This document shows, one piece after another, positions 23,510 to 34,797 of a DNA stretch of 64,000 nt. The DNA is from Histomonas meleagridis (taxonomy: Eukaryota > Parabasalia > Tritrichomonadida > Dientamoebidae): the NCBI GenBank assembly GCA_020186115.1, contig WSYJ01000014.1, positions 401,038-465,037 of the forward strand. The letters are read 5' to 3'. The notes beneath the pieces were generated by a model. That model ran no database searches. It was not told the origin of the DNA and saw nothing but the letters and a program-made list of their open reading frames with translations. Every line of letters starts with the position of its first letter. The stretch's first letter is position 1. The position numbers and the translations under genes were made by a program.

Positions 23510-23820
23510 ATTAAATGTAACTAAAGATAAATAATTTGAATTTACCAATAAAGAAACAAAATATATTGGAAAAGTTCAATCAAATACAACAAAGGTTCTT
23601 AACATATAAAAGCTAAAGCCTCTTCATGTACGCGTACATAATTTTGGACCAAGCTCACAAAGTCAGTAAAATATTATGAATTGTTTTAATTTTTAATTTT
23701 GATATAAGTGTTAACATGTAATTTTCTTTATCACTGTTTAAAAAATATTTTCTTTATCACATTCATCAAAATGACTTTTGATATGAAAATGCACGTTAAC
23801 TTTTCTTTATTATTTTTCAA

Positions 23821-24888
23821 ATGTATTCAGATTTCCCAAAATATAGCTTTAAGTTACAATATTTTGATGAACAATCAGGTCTTACTCTTTATTATATTTT
23901 GATATATTATACAGAAAGAACAGAAATTGAAATTTATGATGTTAAAAATCGACGAATGTTTTTACGAAAAACTCCAATTCACAATATTAAAATGAGTGAC
24001 CTTTATATTGGAAGTAAAATTCTTATTAATGGACGTCAATATGAAATCATTGATTTTTCAGATGAGTTTACACGAAATAAAAAAAAAAAAAAATGCAACA
24101 TACACTTGGAATAATCAAATCAGGTTATTCACGATATTTAGGCGAAGTTCTAGATTCTATATATTCTAATAGTCTTTCAGTATCACAACTTCAATTTGGT
24201 TCTATTTCTAAAGAGATTGGAATTTCATTATTAAAAGAACATCGTAAAGAACAAACATTTGAAAATCTTTTGAATAGTATTACGAAAGATTCTATTATTG
24301 CTATTGATATTGTTGGTAATAATTCTATTTTTAAAATGGAAAGAAATTATTGAAAGGAAATTTTGGAATGAAATTTGTTATGGATCAGAAACATTAACAT
24401 CATCAACATATGAAATAGAAATTATATTTAATCAACGAAATCTTCAAATAAAATCACTTATTGATGGCACTACAACATTATGTCTTATTAAACCACATGC
24501 AATCAAATCAGGAGTTTCAGGTAAAATAATTCAACAAATTCTTAAAAATGGATTTGAAATTGTTGGTGCGATGATGACGACACTTAATATTGAAGAAGCG
24601 AGCGAATTCTTTGAGATATATCGAGGCGTTGTTGATAATTATTATGAAATTTCGAGAGATTTAGCGTCAGGTCCAATTTTAGCGCTTGAATTATATAAAG
24701 AAGATGCAGTTAATTCATTACGAGAAATATGTGGGCCACGAGATGTTTCGATTGCGAAAGCAATTCGTCCACAATCAATTCGTGCACTTTATGGGATAAA
24801 TAACATTCAGAATGCAGTACATTGTACGGATCTTAAAGAAGAATCACAAATTGAATGCGAATTCTTTTTTAATCTTTTAAGTAATTAA
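23821..24888 (+). CDS. NME7-like protein: DM10 plus two nucleoside-diphosphate-kinase domains
   Basis: Three frames join into one ~355-residue protein. 23821-24080 is a DM10 domain (EIEIYDVKNRRMFLRKT, then DLYIGSKILINGRQYEIIDF), the hallmark of NME7 with flagellar proteins. 24093-24420 is NDK-A and 24470-24880 is NDK-B. NME7 is a microtubule and gamma-tubulin-associated axonemal protein, which fits a flagellate. Breaks are at a long poly-A (~24079-24093) and at TTTTTAAAA (~24330). In NDK-B the catalytic His is kept (NAVHCTD). In NDK-A the equivalent place reads CYGSET, with Tyr (24379-24381) where His is expected, so that domain is probably catalytically inactive. Confidence 0.8.
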
Positions 24889-24909
24889 TAATATATTAAA
24901 AATAAAATT

Positions 24910-27327
24910 TTAATAATTTCTTTTATTTAAATAGAACAAAGTTTTGATCCATAAAAAATTTATTATTATTATTATACAGTTGCTGCTTTTTCCTTTTTTA
25001 TCATAATCTTTAGCTAAATCATTCAAACCTAATTCGCGCGCAATTTTTGCTGCTTGTGAAAACAATCCATGACGAACAAACACTTCCATTTGACGCTTTT
25101 TATCTTTAATTAATGAAATGAATTTCAGCGCGTGATCAATTTCATTGTACTCCAAACAAACCGACGCAAATATGTCCCATCCGACTTCCGGATTTGGAAT
25201 ACGCGTAAATTCGTCGAGTTCGTTCCACATTTTATTCCGTGCAAATGTGTCAAGTTTCGTATATGTTACAATTTTGGAACTAAATCCAAAACTTTTAACA
25301 ATTTCTTTTTTTTTTTTTTCATCTTTATTCATTATGGAATGTATAAGTAACTCACGCGGAGTAACATTTTTAAATTGTTCAACGTTTATCTTATATTTAC
25401 GCGCAATTTGTAATAATTTCTTATGCGATGTTAATATATTATTAAATGTCGACTTTTTATCAAAGAAATTCTCCGAATATTCAAGCGATGAAATTGATTT
25501 ACCAAACTGCGAATGGTCACAGCTATAAAGAAGACTGCAAGAACCGGCCGAATAAGGCTTCGCAAATTTGTATTTCTGGAAGTTTCGATTGTTCGTTCGA
25601 TTTTGTGCAATTTCTTCCGCAATTTGATATTTCTTATATGATAAATATTGTTCAAGAAATTGCGGATATTCTTCAACGAATCTTTCGCGTTCTTGTTTAT
25701 CAAGTAGCATCAAATATGTAATAATTGAATCGCCATCAAATATGTGCAATACCATATTTAACGTGGATTCTCTATCAAATGAATACATAAATTGAATTCT
25801 TTCTTTAGGCAAATTAATACGTTGCGCAATAGTATAAATGGTACGAAAATTAAGTGAAAGTTTTTTAGCTGATTCACCGATTTTATAATAATTAATAGTA
25901 TCATATTTAGAACAACGCGAAAGTATCGTATTAAGTGCTGAGTCGCCAAATTTAGAAAACATATTAATGGACCAATGCTCAATAACATTAGTGATATCAA
26001 ATTGAAATATTTTACATAACTCGATAGCTAATTGATAATAATGTAATTCCATAACACTAGAAAATACGTCTGAAATGTGATTTATCATTATGTCTGGCGT
26101 AAGCGCAAATCCATATTCAGGAGAATTTAATGTGTTAATTAATCGTAAGTTTCGTAATGTTTCTGTGTACTCTTTGACGTTCTTACATTCATACGAATAG
26201 CGGCCGTAGCACGCAAGACTGAGCAAATATTTTTGGTTGTCAATGTCGAGACAATCGCGCGCTGCATCTAATAATAAAAGAACTAAATTTTCAACATTCC
26301 CTTTAAGCACTTGTAATAAATTATAACTTTCAATGTTCCGCTTGAGATATAATGAATATGAATCTGTTAACTTCTTAATTGACGATGAAAGTCGATCTGT
26401 CGTCAATGATATAATCGATGTCGGCACAGGACGAAGAATATAACAACCAGAGCGCGCGTAAATTCGAACGTATTCAATGTCTTCGAATATGTCAAGAATT
26501 TGAAACACATTTAATGTAATATGAAAATTAGTTTTCGGGATAATTAATTGTAATGTGCGTTCATTCGAATACATAAAGATATTATTTTGTATCCATCCAA
26601 ATGGTGATGAAACATTATAAAGAATTATTGGATCTGACGTATCGTTGACATCGCTCGAAATAAAGTATACTGTGGTGTCGCAAATAACGCCAATGTAATT
26701 ACCTTTGAATGGCGCACTAATATTCGTGATTTTCTCATTAATATGTTTTAGTTGAACAATACCATTCGGCGTACTTAAGTAAATGTTATTGTTCGTGGTG
26801 ACAATGACTGTAGTAAATGGATCATCATTAATTAAACTAACAAAACATGGATCACTATCAACAATTAATTGATATGAAAAATGCGATGGATTAATAAGTC
26901 CTTTGTAACAGTTAAGATAATGATCATCTTTAATATAAACATAACCTTTACTTGTAACATGTGAACATAAAATAGTTTTATTATTAAGAGATGGTATCTC
27001 ATCAACAATATTCCCTTGTGTATCTGTAATACTGATATTACCATCATATGATAAAAAAAATAAATGACCATCTGGAAAACCAAAAATCGTATTCGCAAAT
27101 TCTGCTCTCTTAAACTGAATAGGATGTGAAATGGGTTTACCACTATTAGAAAGGAAATTTAAAAATCGTGAATCATGTGAAGAATAATTAATAATTGGTC
27201 CTCCACAATAAAAGTAATAATGTTTGTTAGATCGTAAATAATCAGAATCTTCAAAATCACTAAGTTTAATAAGTTCAAGTTTATAATCACCTATTGTAAT
27301 CCAATTGTCGAAAAGAGATTCAAACAT
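24910..27327 (-). CDS. VPS16: VPS16 homologue (HOPS/CORVET core subunit)
   Basis: An ~805-residue protein with an N-terminal beta-propeller (~1-330; GGPIINY, then IFGFPDGHLFFLSYDGNISI) and a C-terminal alpha-solenoid. The C-terminal region has NKMWNELDEFTRI...PEVGWDIFASVCLE and VRHGLFSQAAKIARELGLNDLA, the pattern of the conserved Vps16 C-terminus. VPS16 is a core subunit of the class C tethering complexes for late endosome and vacuole fusion. Start ATG 27327 is preferred over 27423 because the extra 32 residues overlap an AACGGTTT motif (27382-27374). At the 3' end, one fewer A in the run near 25003 would give a short natural end (KKEKAATV, then stop) in place of a low-complexity tail. Many GCG codons occur in 25020-26480. 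Confidence 0.75.
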   Translation of the reverse strand: MFESLFDNWITIGDYKLELIKLSDFEDSDYLRSNKHYYFYCGGPIINYSSHDSRFLNFLSNSGKPISHPIQFKRAEFANTIFGFPDGHLFFLSYDGNISITDTQGNIVDEIPSLNNKTILCSHVTSKGYVYIKDDHYLNCYKGLINPSHFSYQLIVDSDPCFVSLINDDPFTTVIVTTNNNIYLSTPNGIVQLKHINEKITNISAPFKGNYIGVICDTTVYFISSDVNDTSDPIILYNVSSPFGWIQNNIFMYSNERTLQLIIPKTNFHITLNVFQILDIFEDIEYVRIYARSGCYILRPVPTSIISLTTDRLSSSIKKLTDSYSLYLKRNIESYNLLQVLKGNVENLVLLLLDAARDCLDIDNQKYLLSLACYGRYSYECKNVKEYTETLRNLRLINTLNSPEYGFALTPDIMINHISDVFSSVMELHYYQLAIELCKIFQFDITNVIEHWSINMFSKFGDSALNTILSRCSKYDTINYYKIGESAKKLSLNFRTIYTIAQRINLPKERIQFMYSFDRESTLNMVLHIFDGDSIITYLMLLDKQERERFVEEYPQFLEQYLSYKKYQIAEEIAQNRTNNRNFQKYKFAKPYSAGSCSLLYSCDHSQFGKSISSLEYSENFFDKKSTFNNILTSHKKLLQIARKYKINVEQFKNVTPRELLIHSIMNKDEKKKKEIVKSFGFSSKIVTYTKLDTFARNKMWNELDEFTRIPNPEVGWDIFASVCLEYNEIDHALKFISLIKDKKRQMEVFVRHGLFSQAAKIARELGLNDLAKDYDKKGKSSNCIIIIINFLWIKTLFYLNKRNY

Positions 27328-27373
27328 TTTGTTGTTTTCTGAATGTTTGTTTGATATAAATGTTATATGAAGA

Positions 27374-27569
27374 AACCGTTTAATGAAGAAAAAATTAACT
27401 TCAAAAAACAAAGTTAATTCCAAATTAAAATAAAGTATATTCTTTAAATGAAAGAAATTTTGAGACTAAAATTATGTTTAAAATAATGATAATTATTTTA
27501 TAAAAATTGATTTTTTTATAAAGATAATTTTAACGGTTTCATGGAATTATTTTATTGACACTTTTTCAA
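27374..27569. promoter_or_regulatory. Two-way promoter region with paired Myb-type motifs
   Basis: AACCGTTTA (27374-27382, AACGGTTT toward VPS16) lies ~47 bases before the VPS16 start. TAACGGTTT (27531-27539) lies ~31-39 bases before ATG 27570, followed by GACACTTTTT (27558-27567) three bases before that ATG. This is the clearest case of the motif pair seen before many genes here. Promoter function is inferred. Confidence 0.5.
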
Positions 27570-28115
27570 ATGAAAAGAGAAAGAAATCCATTTCCTCAAT
27601 TACTTGTTAATGAAGCAGTTAGAGAGATTGCAAAAAAGTTTGATGGGATTACAGATAATCGAATTCATATTAATCTTCATATTTATAATTTTGCGAAACA
27701 TCCAGGTTTTGCAATGGTTTCACAACTTTGTCGAAACATGCCTATGGAAGGCACCACCTTAGAAGAAATATGTATTTTCCTTTCTACGATATTCTCTAAA
27801 ACATTATTTGACATTGAATGTAAGTATCAAATTTCACAAAAGTCGATTAACAAAACATTAACATTTACTTATGACACCCCACCAGATTGGTTTAATTCAC
27901 TTTCAGTTAATTCATCATCACCAGGCGAACAATATATTTTTTGGTATAACGCATATAAACATTTTATGGAAGGAATTTTTGCAGGTGCACTTCTTCATTT
28001 TGGGTACAAAGTTATTCCAACGATATCTAAAGAATTTATTAGGCCACTTTCATTAAATTTTGTTTCAGTTGAAGAAATGGAAGGAAATTGGAAATTTTCA
28101 GCGTTATCACAATAA
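27570..28115 (+). CDS. TRAPP-complex subunit, Trs33/TRAPPC6-like (tentative), 181 aa
   Basis: The length and helix-rich pattern fit the Bet3/Trs33 family of TRAPP tethering factors at the Golgi. Points of resemblance are a mid-protein GFAMVSQLCRNM segment, then a helix LEEICIFLSTIFSKTLFDIE, and a C-terminal GIFAGALLHFGYKVIPTI like the GLLRGAL-type helix of TRAPPC6. No invariant motif settles it. ATG 27570 is the first in frame; the frame opens upstream only with TTG. The gene is divergent from VPS16, another tethering factor. Intact. Confidence 0.45.
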   Translation: MKRERNPFPQLLVNEAVREIAKKFDGITDNRIHINLHIYNFAKHPGFAMVSQLCRNMPMEGTTLEEICIFLSTIFSKTLFDIECKYQISQKSINKTLTFTYDTPPDWFNSLSVNSSSPGEQYIFWYNAYKHFMEGIFAGALLHFGYKVIPTISKEFIRPLSLNFVSVEEMEGNWKFSALSQ

Positions 28116-28275
28116 CAACGATAAGGATTTTACTGAATAAAATGTTCAATATAATTAATAAATCAAAGATTTGTTTTTCTTTATTAAATTTTTACAAGAT
28201 TTTAAAAAATGGGGACCGTTAACCAAAAAGTGACTTTTTAATCGTTCAACACAGAAATATCAACTCTTTGTGCAA

Positions 28276-30762
28276 ATGGCGAGCACAAACTTGATCCAAA
28301 TAGCGATCAACGCCGTCATTCGTCCACCACGTCAACATTATAATCTTGAAGATATTCCATTAGTTTTCGAGTCAGGAGACAAACGTTTTTTACGAATTCC
28401 AATTTCTTTTGTTAATTCACGAAATCAAGAAATTGTTGGGTCACTTTATCATAGTATTGAATTAGATCCGATGAATAGTAGTAAGTGTGTTATTTATCTT
28501 CATGGAAACGTTTCAAGTCAGTTAGAAGGACAATTTTTGATACCAAATATATGCGTCAAAGATATTTATTTGTTTTGTTTTGATTTTGCAGGATGTGGTA
28601 ATAGTGAAGGAGAATATGTTTCTTTTAGGTTATTTCGAAAAACAAGACATCGAATTTTTGATGGGACGTCTTAACCAAACATTTGACATTCAGTCGTTTG
28701 TTTTATGGGGACGTTCTATGGGTGCAAGTTCGGCGCTTCTTGTTAAGTCGCCATTTCTTTCAGGCGTAATTAGCGACTCATCATTTCTTTCATTACCAGA
28801 ACTATTTCGTGACGTTGCGGCAACAGTTAATTTCCCGCGCGCATTCGTAGGCATGGCCACGTGGTATCTTCGTAGTCGCATTCTTAAAATTGCGGGTTTC
28901 GATGTTTATGACGTTAGTCCGCTCGAATCAGTTCGTAAATCGAACACGCCAACGATCATTGGACACTCGGAAGATGATAATTTTATTCCTTTTATCATGC
29001 ATTACAATTATACAATTCATGCGCAGCAGAAGACAAAACGATATTTTTAATGAAAGGCGGTCATAACGATTCACGCCCGAACTCATGGATGAGACTTTGC
29101 TTGAGTTTCATATTTGATAAACTTAAAATCGAAATTGGGAAAAATATCGAAATTAATGAAAACGGAATTTTTTCATCGAATTTTCATTTGTCATCAGTTA
29201 ATGATTTGTTTCACTCACCAACGTCATCCGAAATTGACGAAACGATTCAAATGATGTACAACAATTTGGAAAGTAGTGAAAAGAATGATGAGAACAGCAT
29301 TTTGATTCCAAATCTTGAACTTCTTAATAATATTATTGTTAACATAAATAATGAAATGGATAATATTGAAAATATAAACATCAACGAAACAAGTGAAGAA
29401 ACAGAACATAATGAAGAAACAAATACAAATGAAGAAACAAAAGAACACAATGAAGAAACAAATGTAAATAAAGAAACAAATGTAAATGAAGAAACAAATG
29501 TAAATGAAGAAATAAATGTAAAAGAAGAAACAAATGTAAATGAAGAAATAAATGCAAAAGAAGAAACAAATGTAAATGAAGAAATAAATGTAAAAGAAGA
29601 AACAAATGTAAATGAAGAAATAAATGCAAAAGAAGAAGCAAATGTAAATGAAGAAATAAATGTAAAAGAAGAAACAAATGTAAATGAAGAAATAAATGCA
29701 AAAGAAGAAACAAATGTAAATGAAGAAATAAATGTAAAAGAAGAAACAAATGTAAATGAAGAAATAAATGTAAAAGAAGAAACAAATGTAAATGAAGAAA
29801 TAAATGCAAAAGAAGAAACAAATGTAAATGAAGAAATAAATGTAAAAGAAGAAGCAAATGTAAATGAAGATACATTAAACAAAGAGAAGGCGAATAGTAC
29901 TGATAATGCGATTATAAATAATGAAGAAGCGAATGATAATGTAAATGTTAACGAAGTAAGTGAAGAGGAAAATGAACATAACGAAGAAACAGATACAAAT
30001 TCGAATAATGAAACGGATAACGAAGAAAACGATAATGCAAATATTAAAAATGTAAACAAACAAACAGAACATAGTGAAGAAACAAATGAAAATTATGACA
30101 ATGCGAATGTTCACGAAATAAACAGCGAAATCATAGTAAAAAGTGAAGAAACAAACAATGAAACAGATATAGAAGTCAATGAAATAGAACATAACGAAAG
30201 CGCAGATATAAATAAAGAAGAAACAAAATCAAATAATGAGAAAGCAAACATAAACAGTGGAGACGCAAATGATAAAGAAGAAACAATTATAAGGAATGAA
30301 GTAGAAAATGAAAAAGATAAATACAAAGAAAATGGCGAAGAAACAAATTCTATTGATGAAATAGAGCGTAATAACGAAGATGAAACACCAAAAAATAGAA
30401 CAGAACATAGTAAAGAAACAACTGAATATAACGAAGAGACAGAAGTAAATAGTAAAGCAAATGTTAACAGTAAAGAAACAAATACAAAAAATGAAACAGA
30501 AAACGAAGAAGAAGTGAATGCCAATGAAGTGCGTGAAGATGAAACAACAGAAAACAAACACAAAGCAATTACAAACAGCGAAGAAGCAAATGCAAATAAT
30601 GAAAAAGCGAATTATAATAATGTTATAGCAAATATGAATGAAATACATAACAAAACAAATTCATACAATGATAACGAAGAAACAAATTTACGTAATGAAA
30701 TCGAAAGTAAAGAAAAAGGAACTTTACATAAAGAAGAAACTGATGTTAACAAAGAAATGTAA
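28276..30762 (+). CDS. Alpha/beta hydrolase (ABHD17/S9-like) with long Glu/Asn repeat tail, two frameshifts
   Basis: Three segments make one protein. The hydrolase core has the oxyanion strand VIYLHGNVSS, the FDFAGCGNSEGEYVS loop, nucleophile elbow WGRSMGA, acid residue in GHSEDDNFIP and catalytic His in KGGHND, so the Ser-Asp-His triad is complete only if the frames are joined. Breaks are one T too many in TTTT near 28627 (GEYVS to LGYFE) and a TTTTT at 29044-29048 that puts a stop just before the His. Relatives remove acyl groups from membrane proteins or are unassigned S9 peptidases. From ~29350 to the stop is a disordered Glu/Asn/Thr-rich tail with a 36-bp repeat. GACCGTT lies ~60 bases before ATG 28276. 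A three-gene reading is less likely. Confidence 0.7.
29451..29878 (+). repeat. 36-bp coding repeat, about 11-12 copies
   Basis: Twelve-residue units of the form NVNEEINVKEET, alternating with NVNEEINAKEET, repeat without frame change inside the hydrolase tail. The V/A alternation suggests a 24-residue higher-order unit. Long antisense ORFs here are only by-products of the repeat. Confidence 0.9.
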
Positions 30763-30997
30763 CATAGCAAAGAATGATAATATTAACGAAAACAATTTCC
30801 AAACTACATTAAAGAATACATCAAATTCTTATTAAGAAATTGAAGAAGAATTTTATCAAATTCTTCTGAGCGAACACTTTTTTGTTAGTAAAATAGAAGT
30901 GCGAATTTTGTTTTTGTTTTTTGGAGAACGTTTTTAAACGGTTTTGTGTAACTTTTCCAATTTGAAGAATGAAAGTTTTTCTCACTAAAATAGGAAA

Positions 30998-33282
30998 ATG
31001 ACAAAGAGATAACAAAGCAAGAATTCAAAAGATGTGACGAGCTATGTGATAAAGATATTGTAGATCGATTTTCAACAAAAAACATATCAAATTTTTTTAA
31101 CAAGTAGTGGTGATATTCTTTTAAATGGCGAACCTAAATTTACCAAAAATAAGAGTTATTCATATCAATCTATTCATTCCCTTATTAAAAACAAAGCCAT
31201 CAAAAAAGTTTCAATTTCAAGTAAATTATTTGCGATTTTAACACAAGATGGTTGTGTGTATGTCTGTGGCCAAGGCTATTCAAATACTATTATTCCCCTT
31301 AATCAAACTAATGTTATTGACATAAGTGTTTCCAAAAATGCACTTCTTGTTGGAGCTGGGGCCAGTGCCACTGTTTATTTTACACTTACAAACACGAAAG
31401 AGTACAAACTTCCCACAGGTAAAACCATCAAATCAGTTCATTCGACGGCATCTCAATACATACTTCTTCTCAGCGACAATCGCCTCTACAGCACAGAGCC
31501 AGTTGCAGGCAATAAGTTACTTGCATGCGGCGATTTGTATCTCGTTTCATCATTTTTAAGTAGTTCTGTTCGCGAAGTTTATAATTCTCATGAGCGAATC
31601 ATTGGAATTGACTCGTATCACAACATTGTGCACATGCATGTTGGGGCTCGCGTCTTATTCTTTCGTGCGGCGAACTTTACAGCATTGCATTTTTCTGGTC
31701 CGTCGTCAAATTCATACATTCGCATTAATTCGCCGTCAATGATTGACCACTTCTCAGTCTCCAAAAACGAAATATTTATATTCACAAGCGAAACAGTTCC
31801 AACGCCCGCGCTCACTGTGTATGCGCGTGGCTACGATTGGTTTACAGTCGACACAGCGCAACTCGAACGCATTGGGTTCGAAAGCGGCGATCGCGTTCGA
31901 GCTCCGAATGATAACGTTGCTACGATAGTTGGGACAGCATTTGATGGAAGTAAGTTGTGTTACTTCGATGAGTACACGCAAGAAATCAAATTTTCGGACA
32001 TTTTATCGATTGGGACGTATCTCTTCGATTGGCGCCTCGAGTCGCGCGCCGGCGCTGACATACGTAACTTCTCTTTCGGCTGCGGCGGCGATCTGCAACT
32101 CGACGTGTCTGCGAAAGCGCTCGCAAAGATTTCACACTTTCGATCGGGCGATGTCATTGAGCACGCGCATCTCGGTCGCGGCACTGTTCTCGGCGCGCGC
32201 TGCGGCTCGCTTTGGATCCGGTACTCATCTGGAATTCGCATGTGCTCGCGCGCGAACAGTAATCAGCTGCACACTGCGCACAAACTTATTGCGCGTAACA
32301 ACGTAACAGTGAAACAAGAAACAGACGCAAACGGAGACATTTTGCTGTACAACGTCGAGCCAATCAAAGGCTATGAGCTTGGCGACGTTGTTTCGTGCGA
32401 CTCGTTTGGCGTCGGCGTGTACAGCGGCAGCGCGGACAGCGATCACATAATTCGCTTCGTGTCCGACGGCGAATTGCTGCGCGTGATAAAGGGAAGCGAG
32501 GAAATGAAAATACGCAGGTCAATGTCGCATTACGGGGGACTGCTTTAGTGACATCGGCGGGAGGCCGATTTTTGTTGATTTCTCGCAAAGTTCGCACGCC
32601 GAATTTGGCCTTTATCCGTGCGACGTGATAAGGGCAAACAGTCAAACCGCTTTTTTTGTGGGAGTTTCGACGGTTGACGGTAAGGAACGGGCGGCTTTTT
32701 TTCCACTGAATTTTTTGATGAAAAACGGTTTTGGCGTTGGATATTTCGAAGAAGAAAATTTCAAAGAAAAAATATGAACTTATCGCAAGGATCACAAAGC
32801 CGGGGAAAAGAGTCAAAAAATTAAGTGACGGAAGAAATATTGAACTTAGCGTCGATACGAACGATTTCATTAACCAAACGCTTCTTCCCGGCGATGAACT
32901 TTTGGTGCACGAGCGACACTGCGAAGTTTGCGGCATCAGCGAAGGGCAAATATATGTTGAGTACCACGACAACAACGAGTGCGCAGCGCTTGAAGCAGAG
33001 CCGAAGCTGCTGTACAGGCGCATCAGCGTGCCAACGAAAGCCGCCACAGCAGTCGGAGAGTGTTGGATCGACATCACGCACTGCGCTGACTCGGGCTTTC
33101 TTCCGCAAGATAAAGTTGTATACAATGGGAAGAAATATAAAATCATCGGCGTAATTGATAAAACAAATTTTGCAGCAGAAACAGAAGACGGAACAATCGA
33201 AATCGTGAACATTCCAAAGGGAAATTGCGTTGAAATCGAATCATCATATGATAAAACATATGAACTTTTGAAGAAAAAGTAA
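30998..33282 (+). CDS. RCC1-like propeller protein with C-terminal SH3-like barrel repeats, frameshifted, 5' end unsure
   Basis: One protein of roughly 750 codons can be followed through four frames. RCC1-like repeats occupy the N-terminal half (ILTQDGCVYVCGQG, ILLLSDNRLYSTE). The C-terminal half has repeated beta-barrel units of the form GD.V.....G.GTV.G (FESGDRVRAP, FRSGDVIEHAHLGRGTVLG, YELGDVVSCDSFGVGV, LLPGDELLVHERHC). Breaks are at T7 near 31090, G5 near 32533 and A6 near 32765. The 32549-32760 stretch reads on as GRPIFVDFS...FVGVSTVDGKERA without interruption. No in-frame ATG precedes 31256; ATG 30998 in another frame is the likeliest start. The gene is far richer in G+C than its neighbours (38 of 60 bases at 32041-32100). 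RCC1 folds serve as Ran GEFs or in ubiquitin and signalling proteins; the role here is unknown. Confidence 0.55.
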
Positions 33283-34797
33283 GTGTATAAAGGAATAAGT
33301 TTTGTTTTCTGATTTTTGTTTGAGGAAATAAAAGAGATGTAAACGAAAAAACAATTTAAAATTGAGTCTTTCCTTAATAACAACAATCGAAATTTATAAT
33401 GTTATATAAATATATTTATGTTTGCTTAAGGGGTACGAACAGATATAAATCCACTTCAAATTAGCAAGTCTGTAAATAGAGTTTAAAATTGGAGAATCTG
33501 CCTCAAAAACCAAAAATAATTAAAGCTTTACAAGTTAAGCTTCCCTTTAAAGGTTATCACAAAAAATGGTTAAAATTTTCAAGACATTAAATGAATCATC
33601 ACCAACAGAATCAGAATCAGCCCCTGAACGAGTCCATTAGAACTCAGGCCACGTGTGCACACTTTTTGTCATTAAAAACAATACAAGTATCCCCGAAGTA
33701 CAACAGTATTTAAAGTTGTTTTTATGAATTTAAAGATGAAGCAAAATGAAGACAATGATAATTTTTTCATGAAATTTAATATGAAAGATGTTTTTTTTTT
33801 AACAAATTTGTATAATTCTATAATTATAATGTTATAATATTTTTAAATAACTTAATGTATTCGATAATTATTTAAAATATAAAATATTATTATATCCAGA
33901 TTTATTCAAAGTTTCTCTCTTTGTGTTATCAAAAACCGCCTATCTCCCAAACAAACATACTCAATTCATATGCTGATCAAATTACATAGAAGTACATTGT
34001 ATGAGTAAATATCAAATCGAGTGACGAACTGAAAACTTAATCTTATAGATTCTTCCTTTTTAACGGTCGAAAGGCACTTTTCCCTCAAGGTTTTTTGTAA
34101 ATACACACTTTTTGTGTAGATATCTGGCTTCATAGGATTATAAAATGATATGGAAAAAGTGATTCAATTTGATGGAGACTAAATTGAATGCGAAGAACGA
34201 AATCTTTGGTTAATAAAAATACCCAACCGTTAACTCAAATTTTGACCATTAACAAGACGATGACATATAAAAGATGGTGTGTAACGTTCTTGCTCTGAAT
34301 TTTGTTTGAATGGGAATCAAAATTGTACACAAATCTCATTGAAAAAAAATAAAGAAATGCACTTTTTCTATAAATTGGCCGGAAAACACAAACAAAAACC
34401 GCTCTTTTTCGATGCTTTGAAATTAACCAACATTTCAACTTTCAAAGCAGAAACCGTATTTTCTAGGTGAATAATTATCTTTATTATTTTAGAAAAAATT
34501 ATTATAATTATATCAACATTATCAATGTATATTAATATATGATCTAAATATCAAAGATAAATAAGTTTTCAACAAAAATTGAAAAAGATTTAAAATTTTC
34601 TATTAATTGAAATGATACTTTTATTTAAAATTCTTTAATAATATTATTTCTTGATTATTTAATTTAAAATAATGTTCATATTTTTTTGAATTTATCAAGG
34701 AATAATTTCATTTTAAATCCTTATTTTTATGCCGCCACAAACCATATGAAAATTGAAATAAATTCTAAGTGTTGTAAAGCAACAAAAGCAAAAGCCA
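33283..34797. other. 1.5-kb intergenic region with a cluster of promoter-like motifs
   Basis: No ORF of note. AACGGTC with GGCACTTTT (34057-34085), CACACTTTTTGTGT (34105-34120), AACCGTTAAC (34222-34232), AAACCG (~34397) and GAAACCG (~34448) look like the promoter elements seen at gene starts but have no matching coding sequence. A locally GC-richer patch lies at 33600-33660. It may carry non-coding transcripts or decayed genes. I recognise no tRNA, rRNA or snRNA. Confidence 0.4.

Noticed and set aside
29247-30059. Long minus-strand ORFs opposite the hydrolase tail
   Set aside because: They are created by the 36-bp repeat read in antisense (Phe/Ser/Leu-rich), with no protein-like features.
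30638-30835. Lys-rich ORF at the end of the hydrolase tail
   Set aside because: It is a frame shadow of the A-rich repeat tail.
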